This document shows positions 61,863 through 64,000 of a stretch of 64,000 nt of DNA, piece after piece (positions within the stretch are counted from its first letter, which is position 1; every line of letters starts with the position of its first letter). Origin of the DNA: an uncultured Serinicoccus sp. (GTDB lineage Bacteria; Actinomycetota; Actinomycetes; Actinomycetales; Dermatophilaceae); contig NZ_CANMUA010000001.1 in the NCBI RefSeq assembly GCF_947500995.1, positions 310,001 to 374,000 of the forward strand, given 5' to 3'. The notes under the pieces were generated by a model. That model was not told the origin of the DNA. It saw nothing but the letters and a program-made list of their open reading frames with translations, and searched no databases. Position numbers and translations under genes: made by a program.

Positions 61863-62744
61863 TCAGCGGAGGAAGAGCGCGCGCAGCCGCAGGGTGGTCA
61901 GCACGAGGCCGACGAGCGTCATGCCGACGAAGTAGAGCGCGTGCACCCCGCTCAGGGCGTCGAGGTGGCCGACCGACAGCTGCCGCATGAGCTCCACCCC
62001 GTGCCACAGCGGCATCGCCATGATGACCCACTGGATCCACTCGGGGTAGACCGCGATCGGGTAGAGCGTCGCGGAGAAGAGGAACATCGGCAGCAGCGCG
62101 AAGTTGATGAGGTCCATCTGCTGGAAGCTGGTGAGGTAGCTCGTCACCCCCATGCCCAGCGCGGCGAACCCCAGCGCGATGAGCACCGCGGCGGGCACCA
62201 TGAGCAACGACCACCACGACGTCACCAGGCCCAGGGCCGCGATGACGCCGAGGAAGCCCAGGGCGTAGAGGAACCCGCGGAAGAGCGCCATGAGGATCTC
62301 GCCGAGCGCGACGTCCAACGGCCCGAGCGAGGTCTGCAACATCGCCTGGTAGAGCTTGGCGAAGCGCAGCTTGAAGAAGACGTTCCACGTCGAGTCGTAG
62401 ATCGCCCCGTTCATCGCCGAGGTCGCGAGGAGGGCGGGGGCGATGTAGGCGGCGTACTCCACCGGCTGGCCGCCCGGCCCGGTGACCGTCCCGACCAGCG
62501 ACCCCATCCCCACACCCATGGCCAGCAGGTAGAACACCGGCTCGAAGAACCCGGAGGCGAGCACCATCCAGTTCTGGTTGCGGACCACGGCGAGGCCACG
62601 CTCCAGGACGGCGCCGACGTTGCCGGACGCCGACGACGAGAGCCACGCGGGCCGCGGTATGCCGTGCCTCGGCACCGCGAGGTCGCGGCCGGGCTCACCG
62701 GCACCTCCACCGCCGGGCGCGAGGCCCCGCCCCGGCGCGCTCAC
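61863..62744 (-). CDS. ABC-2 type transporter permease (second)
   Basis: 293 residues, GTG start overlapping the previous permease stop (GTGA). Six helices of the ABC-2 (NodJ/DrrB-like) fold: WMVLASGFFEPVFYLLAMGV, STWNVFFKLRFAKLYQAML, FLGVIAALGLVTSWWSLLMV and the NodJ-type end LPMFLFSATLYPIAVYPEWI (about 205-224). Two different permeases with one ATPase gives a heteromeric exporter. Substrate unknown; drug, polysaccharide or lipid export are all possible. Confidence 0.86.
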   Translation of the reverse strand: MSAPGRGLAPGGGGAGEPGRDLAVPRHGIPRPAWLSSSASGNVGAVLERGLAVVRNQNWMVLASGFFEPVFYLLAMGVGMGSLVGTVTGPGGQPVEYAAYIAPALLATSAMNGAIYDSTWNVFFKLRFAKLYQAMLQTSLGPLDVALGEILMALFRGFLYALGFLGVIAALGLVTSWWSLLMVPAAVLIALGFAALGMGVTSYLTSFQQMDLINFALLPMFLFSATLYPIAVYPEWIQWVIMAMPLWHGVELMRQLSVGHLDALSGVHALYFVGMTLVGLVLTTLRLRALFLR

Positions 62745-63631
62745 GAGTGCAGCCTGCGGGTGTAGGAGCGGGTCGCCCAGACGACACCGCCGACCGTGCA
62801 GGCCAGCAGGAAGGCCAGGTGCACCGCGATCATCACCGGGGACACGTCCGCGCCGTAGGACGCCACCCGGGCGAGCTGGGTGCCGTGCCACACCGGGCTG
62901 ACCCACCCGATCCAGTGCAACCACACCGGCATCGCCGAGAGCGGGAAGAACGTGCCCGCGAAGAGGAACATCGGCATGACGACGAAGCGCTGGATGAAGG
63001 CGAACTGGTAGGCCTCGTCCTCGATGGTCGAGGCGTAGGCCTGCAGGGGCGTGCCGAACGCGGTCGCGGTCAGCACCCCGACCGGCACGACGAGCACGGA
63101 CTGCCACCACCCGGACGGGGCGGCACCGAAGGCCTCCATGATCACCCAGAAGACGCCGCCCTGGAGGACGAAGCGCAGGACCACGGCGAGGAGGTGGCCC
63201 CTCGCGATCTGCCCCGGCTCCAGGGGCGAGGCGGCGGGGCCGTAGTAGAGCCGCTGCCACGTGAAGCCGCTCATGACGGGGTAGGTCATCTCGGCGGTCA
63301 CCGACATGACGACCGTCGACACGAGCAGGGCCGGCGCGACGAAGGTGAGGTAGTCGACGCCGTCGACGGGTCCGCTGCCCCGGTCGACGAGCTCGCCGAG
63401 GCCGACCCCGAGGGCGACCATGTAGAGCAGCGGCTGGAGCACGGCATACACCGCGATCGGGAGCGCGAAGGCGCGCATGCCGCGCAGCGTCGTCTCGGCG
63501 TAGAACCAGGAGCCGGACCGCCGGGTCCGCGCCGCCATCTCGGTGTGGGGCGGCACCCGGCCCGAGGCGACGAGCCCGGCGGCGTCGAACTCCGGCGCGT
63601 CGAGGCCGGTGCCGTGGGTGGGGTCAGTCAA
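62741..63631 (-). CDS. ABC-2 type transporter permease (first)
   Basis: 296 residues, six helices. LPIAVYAVLQPLLYMVALGV (about 57-76), TAEMTYPVMSGFTWQRLYYG (about 110-129) and RFVVMPMFLFAGTFFPLSAM (about 212-231), matching the same NodJ-like pattern as its partner. About 35% of residues look shared between the two permeases by eye. ATG 63631 overlaps the ATPase stop by 8 bp, so ATPase and both permeases are one operon. Confidence 0.87.
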   Translation of the reverse strand: MTDPTHGTGLDAPEFDAAGLVASGRVPPHTEMAARTRRSGSWFYAETTLRGMRAFALPIAVYAVLQPLLYMVALGVGLGELVDRGSGPVDGVDYLTFVAPALLVSTVVMSVTAEMTYPVMSGFTWQRLYYGPAASPLEPGQIARGHLLAVVLRFVLQGGVFWVIMEAFGAAPSGWWQSVLVVPVGVLTATAFGTPLQAYASTIEDEAYQFAFIQRFVVMPMFLFAGTFFPLSAMPVWLHWIGWVSPVWHGTQLARVASYGADVSPVMIAVHLAFLLACTVGGVVWATRSYTRRLHS

Positions 63632-64000
63632 CGAGCGACCTCCCGGTGAGCCGCAGGAAGACGTCCTCGAGGGAGGCCCGCCGCACCAGGGAGGTGACGG
63701 GATGCAGGCCCCGGGAGGTGACCTGCTCCAGGGCGGCCTCGCCGTCGTGGGCGTAGACGAGGATACGGTCGGGCAGCACCTCCTGGCGCTCGCCCACGCC
63801 CTCGAGCTGGGCCACGACGGAGGCGTTGCGGGCCGAGCCGAACCGCAGCTCCAGCACCTCCCGGGTCGAGTGCTCGCGGATGAGCGAGGCCGGGCTCCCC
63901 TGCGCCATGATCCGGCCGTGGTCGACCACGATCAGGCGGTCGCACAGCTGCTCGGCCTCGTCCATGAAGTGGGTCGTGACGACGAGGGTGGTGCCGGCCT
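63624..64000 (-). CDS. ABC transporter ATP-binding protein, C-terminal part
   Basis: 125 codons visible; the gene continues past 64000. The switch-region end TTHFMDEAEQLCDRLIVVDH has the H-loop histidine, followed by GRIMAQGSPASLIREHSTRE and a C-terminal regulatory extension (SLVRRASLEDVFLRLTGRSL) of the DrrA/NodI type. Walker A, B and the signature lie outside the window. It drives the two ABC-2 permeases that follow. Confidence 0.9.
   Translation of the reverse strand, partial: AGTTLVVTTHFMDEAEQLCDRLIVVDHGRIMAQGSPASLIREHSTREVLELRFGSARNASVVAQLEGVGERQEVLPDRILVYAHDGEAALEQVTSRGLHPVTSLVRRASLEDVFLRLTGRSLVD

Overview
The window is about 73% G+C, has very few non-coding bases, uses many GTG starts, and joins genes by 4-nt GTGA/ATGA overlaps. 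Gene content (LutABC, actinobacterial ABC-F/SSB pair, DUF3618, DUF2975, F420-type LLM oxidoreductase, DUF222/HNH protein, cell-wall-binding-repeat protease) indicates an actinomycete chromosome, most likely Micrococcales near Intrasporangiaceae/Ornithinimicrobiaceae (genus is inference). I see no phage, plasmid, IS element, rRNA or CRISPR.

Layout. 0-10 kb: a CNNM transporter cut by the left edge, an MFS pump divergent from its ArsR-type regulator with a perfect operator, a thioesterase pair, the lutABC lactate operon, a membrane-anchored M15-like peptidase, an aldo/keto reductase and tesB. 10-24 kb: a 1313-residue secreted subtilase with three cell-wall-binding repeats nested in its protease domain, a GH15 glycosidase, a pseudouridine synthase, ettA-ssb, two coupled dynamin-like GTPases, and a TyrA T-protein that looks gammaproteobacterial. 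24-38 kb: four of the tRNA-linked housekeeping loci (Arg-UCU, His-GUG, Lys-CUU, Leu-UAG), PrsW, orn, YihY, a Nudix-kinase fusion, the tdh-kbl threonine degradation operon, a CopB-type copper ATPase behind a CsoR-type operator, corA and bcp. 38-58 kb: thrC-thrB, rph-rdgB, YczE/MocR, an MFS gene, a membrane sulfite-oxidase-like protein, a truncated metallo-beta-lactamase-fold gene, two more CNNM proteins, a DUF2975/XRE pair, murI, and a guanidine-III riboswitch before a small guanidinium exporter. 58-64 kb: ilvE, a DUF222/HNH gene with a probable LexA box, a KARI-like protein that has lost catalytic residues, and an ABC-2 export system cut by the right edge.

Three patterns cross gene boundaries. 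First, the word GTATGC/GCATAC occurs about 57 times (roughly 15 expected) and is produced in every reading frame through otherwise rare codons. Second, short tandem repeats of 22, 29, 32 and 44 (2x22) bp fill several intergenic gaps; the 22-bp family occurs at two convergent gaps 33 kb apart and has invaded a gene end. Third, at least fourteen genes have a TAnnnT hexamer 6-8 nt before the start codon, the layout of leaderless transcripts.
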